Assembly: GCA_019843655.1 (NCBI GenBank)
Contig: JACDQD010000011.1
Location: 15,666,604 to 15,730,603 of the forward strand
DNA length: 64,000 nt
DNA from: Lethocerus indicus
Taxonomy: Eukaryota; Arthropoda; Insecta; Hemiptera; Belostomatidae
Direction of reading: 5' to 3'
This document shows positions 60,707 through 64,000 of the stretch, piece by piece (within the stretch, counting starts at the first letter, position 1; each line of letters starts with the position of its first letter). Under the pieces are notes generated by a model, which worked only from the letters and a program-made list of their open reading frames with translations, ran no database searches and had not been told where the DNA came from. Made by a program: the position numbers and the translations under genes.

Positions 60707-63072
60707 AATAAAACGGAAGAAATAACGGAGAGTTACCAGAAGAGAGAGAGGAAGCGCAATTTAAAAATATGATATTGCCGTGTGAAGTACGACACGTTGG
60801 AAAAAAGAGGGCCAATTTGTAGACGGCCACGCGGGGCCACTTTTCCTCTAGTTGAAGTGCTATGACACTTGCAAAAGTGCAGGCTCGAGTGTCGTGAATG
60901 CCTGAGAGTGTGTGGCACTATACAGCAACGAGACATTTTGTAGAATGTAAGAAATAATATGTAAACTTGTAAACAACTATTGTCTCTTTAATGTATTAAA
61001 TATTAAAACGATAACCAGAAATCATCGCATAATCAGAGTTTAGAGTAGTGCTAACTAAGAGTAAACCCGGGCTGCAATCAGGAAGTTAGTAATCATTAAA
61101 TAATTTTGTTTCAATCGAAGAAAAAATATTATATTCACCTTCCTAAAGACGGGCGGCGTCAGAAAATATTTCAATACCTCCCGCTAAATTATTTAACCCG
61201 GAAAAGCTGAAACAGTTAAACCGTTAAACAGTTAAACTATCCACCACGGCGATTTGTCAAATTTTAATACAAGTGTTATAATAAAAAAAAAATTAAAACC
61301 AGAAAATATGTTGCGCTTCACCGCTCGTTAGAAAGCACTTTCAATCTGCTTAATTGGTCTAATATTGCCCGGTCCCAGTAATTCACCAAAGGATTTTTAT
61401 GTGTGTGCGTGTAACCGCCGTAATATTTTATAAATCGCGAAGAACTTTATATCCGCAGATCAATTAGACCGTTGTTAGTAATCGGGATGTTGACAAATGG
61501 TAATTATACTTGGAATTTCGATCGTGTCCGTTTGGTCGTAGCTATGTCCGGTAAATTCCGGTCGCCCATCGCCCTTTGATGTACGCCAGGTGTCCATAAG
61601 CCGGTATGTCGGGTACATACACAATCGCATTCCAGGTTTCAATTAAAAGGGCCCCAGCGCTCCTGGTTTCGGCTTGTTGGAAACGTTACGTCTTTGTTGG
61701 GCCCGAATAAAATTGTCGAATAGACCAGCACTTTGCACACAATACCGCGTTAAGAACAATGGGGGTAAAACAACATTCGTAACAATAGAGATATTAAACA
61801 CCTCAATGGAGGTATTCACTCGATCGTACGCTACGATGCGAAAAACAGAGGTGAAACTGAGCACAATGTACAGCTTTCGCTTTGATGTATTCGAGCCTGG
61901 TTTGATCCCTAGTTTCTCTGGGCACCTGTACGGTCGCGAAATACGTTTTTATTATGATTTTCAACAGTTTTAAACCTAAAATTGAAACCGGGCCTCGTTA
62001 TAAACTTTTTGAGAATAATTTTAATTTTAATGAAGATAATTTTTATGTAGCGTGTGTAAATTTTCAAGCGCTAGATGGGACGCGACATCGCCCGTGTACA
62101 CTAGGGAATAGTTCGTGTCGCTGTCTATTTGTCCGATCGGCCCACATGCTGAATGTACACATTGTATACTTGAAATGCATCAGATAAGGCCGTGTTGAAA
62201 AAAGCGGTGCGTTGCCGGTCTAGTATCGTAACGTTGGAAGGGGCGGACGTGCAGTGCGGGCGTAGTCGCCCGCGGCGCCGGGCCTCTCTCAGAGCGTAGC
62301 GTGAAGCGCCTCAAAAATGCATGCGTTCGGGGTGGTTCCCGGGCAACTGTTCCGAATTGTTGGTCGGGGGAATTCCGAAATTGCATTCTGCTTTCCGAAG
62401 AGAAACAGCAAACAAACAGAGACTGCGAGGAAAAAGTTCGGATCGAGAATTCAGTGGTAAGGGGGTGGATATTAACGATTGTATTTGTATTTTGTTGCCG
62501 CGGGCTCCTTGCAATTATCGCAACATAAGCGCGCGCTCGTCCAACCCCCACGGGGGTCGGCGGCGAGCTGGCGACCCACGCCGACCCCTTTTTCATCGGC
62601 GGCCTACGCACGTTCCTGGGATTGTAATTTAATAAAAACGAAACGGCGTAAAAACCATCGGCGGAGGGTTCACTCGAGTAATTGGATTCGGCTCCCATTC
62701 CTTTGGCCGGTTTTTCAGTTCGGCCGGCATGATATATCTCGTGTTGTTGTCACAAGGCTGGGCCCCGGTTAATACCCTGACAGATAGTCGCCAGACACCG
62801 CCAGTTTTCACCCTCCGGTATTTATCCCCCAATGATCGTGTGTCGCATTCTGAATACGCGAAACTCTGTACAACATTTTAATCCCTCACAGTGGTCGAAT
62901 ATAGATATATCTGGTCATAAAATAAATATCCAAGACCTTTTTGCACGTAAAACTATTTAGATATATACACCTTAATCGATTAAAATTTGTAAAAAATATA
63001 TTATTCTATTTCGCCTAGTACTGAGCAGGTTTAGTACCATATTTAGTACAATTCTATCTATTGATTAGTTAG

Positions 63073-63157
63073 GTAGCCGGAATGTAGTATCAGCAGGAAA
63101 CCGGTCTAGAGAAACAGGGCCTGTTATTTCAAACCATCCCGGACCATAAGACAGTGT
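63073..63157 (+). mobile_element. Palindromic MITE-like repeat, copy G (fragment)
   Basis: CAGGAAACCGGTCTAGAGAAA is shortened and followed by TATTTCAAACCATCCCGGAC and ATAAGACAG, matching the core and outer arm of copies C and E with several changes. Confidence 0.5.
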
Positions 63158-64000
63158 TAAATAACGTATATTTTGTAAATGGAAATGCAAGTTATCAAGA
63201 GGTGTTAATTTAGAAATAGCCTCGTCCCGAGCCCTACTTTCTGTCGAATTCGAATCTAATTTCCGCCTTAATTAGATTCAAACGATACCATCGACTGAAG
63301 CTTCAAACGCGTCCGACGTTTCTGCAGGGACGTGTTAAAGCGCTAAGGCTTTTAAAGGGGCCTTCTTCCGGCCTGGACTCGAATGAGCTTTTCGTGGAAA
63401 ATCGCGGTCCCTTGAAGTGCGGCGGGGTGTGAGGCGGGGGAGGGGTCGTATATTATGACCCGGATATATCCGCCTGTTTATTCCTTGTAAAAGCCCCGAC
63501 CGTCTAGGCCTTCATCGCTCACAGCATTTGCCCCGCTAATGCCGGCCGCGCGCTGGATTCATTTTCGGCTATATTTCGCCGCGACGAAATGTACCGCGAT
63601 TCGTTACAGCCCGAGCGTTATGCGAGGCGGGCGTCGGGCCGGGCCCGTGAACATGCATTGTAAATTAATATTGAGGCCATTATAATTAATAAAACGAGCT
63701 CGAAAAACGTTCCGACCGTTCAAACAACCGATTGATTTTGATTGAATTGTGTGACGTCAATGGTTAAAATGTTTATTGAGGTGTCCTCCTGGTCGCCTTG
63801 TAAATTTATAAATTATTTTCGAATCCCAACCATCCCGTAGAGGGTTTTAATTATGATCCTGAAATAAACTCCTTTCTGGTAAACTTCCTGTAAGGAATCA
63901 ATTATTAGATGGTGGGGGGGGTGCACGGGATGTACAAGGAGTGTTGTTCAATGTTGGTTGGATTGAGGAGGGAAGGGTATAATGTATCTGAGTGATGGCG

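Larger units (their letters stand above)
60061..64000. other. Gene-poor right edge with CpG-rich patches
   Basis: CpG-rich stretches at 62.2-62.65 kb and 63.4-63.65 kb are the only compositional features. A donor-like AGTG|GTAAGG is at 62456/62457. The 172-codon minus-strand open frame at 62180-62698 overlaps the first patch and has no recognisable domain. Confidence 0.5.

Noticed and set aside
62180..62698. 172-codon minus-strand open frame
   Set aside because: It sits in a CpG-rich patch where stops are rare, other strands are also open there, and no domain, signal peptide or splice context is visible.
1..64000. CRISPR arrays, operons, prophage or bacterial contamination
   Set aside because: No regularly spaced direct repeats, no dense coding and no bacterial genes; the long-Toll gene and retrotransposon indicate arthropod nuclear DNA.

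Overview
This window is nuclear genomic DNA from an arthropod, most likely an insect. The evidence is a large single-exon long-Toll receptor of the Tollo/Toll-8 type, a jockey-like retrotransposon insertion, a TTAA-flanked piggyBac-like element and many microsatellites. There are no operons, ribosome-binding sites or dense coding. CpG dinucleotides do not look depleted. I cannot name the order or species from the sequence alone.

Layout: 1-22.3 kb is gene-poor, with one weak candidate exon (4016-4112) and G-rich patches. At 22.3-23.0 kb lies a piggyBac-like non-autonomous element with a tandem extra copy of its end. At 24.2-24.8 kb is a 5'-truncated jockey-like retrotransposon with an A-rich tail and a 12-bp perfect target-site duplication. 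From 28 to 63 kb, a family of short palindromic MITE-like repeats appears at least seven times; the clearest copy (40173-40369) has perfect 30-bp terminal inverted repeats. A possible 39-codon terminal exon with a helix-turn-helix-like sequence lies at 40639-40758. Fragments resembling tRNA-derived SINE heads lie near 47.0, 47.5 and 60.7 kb.

The one gene supported with confidence is on the minus strand at 51583-55839. It encodes a 1418-residue Tollo-like receptor: signal peptide, about 24 LRRs, cysteine-rich LRRCT/LRRNT, about 6 more LRRs, a second LRRCT, a transmembrane helix, a TIR domain and a low-complexity tail. Its upstream region has a candidate Inr+DPE core promoter near 56262 and a (GA)20 tract about 540 bp further upstream. 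Its likely 3' UTR extends to between 50.1 and 50.4 kb.

From 56.8 to 64 kb the window is again gene-poor. The picture is a developmental receptor gene inside a long non-coding interval that may hold its enhancers and has collected small transposons. No system of interacting genes is visible. The most informative observations are the structured mobile elements and the two small candidate exons.
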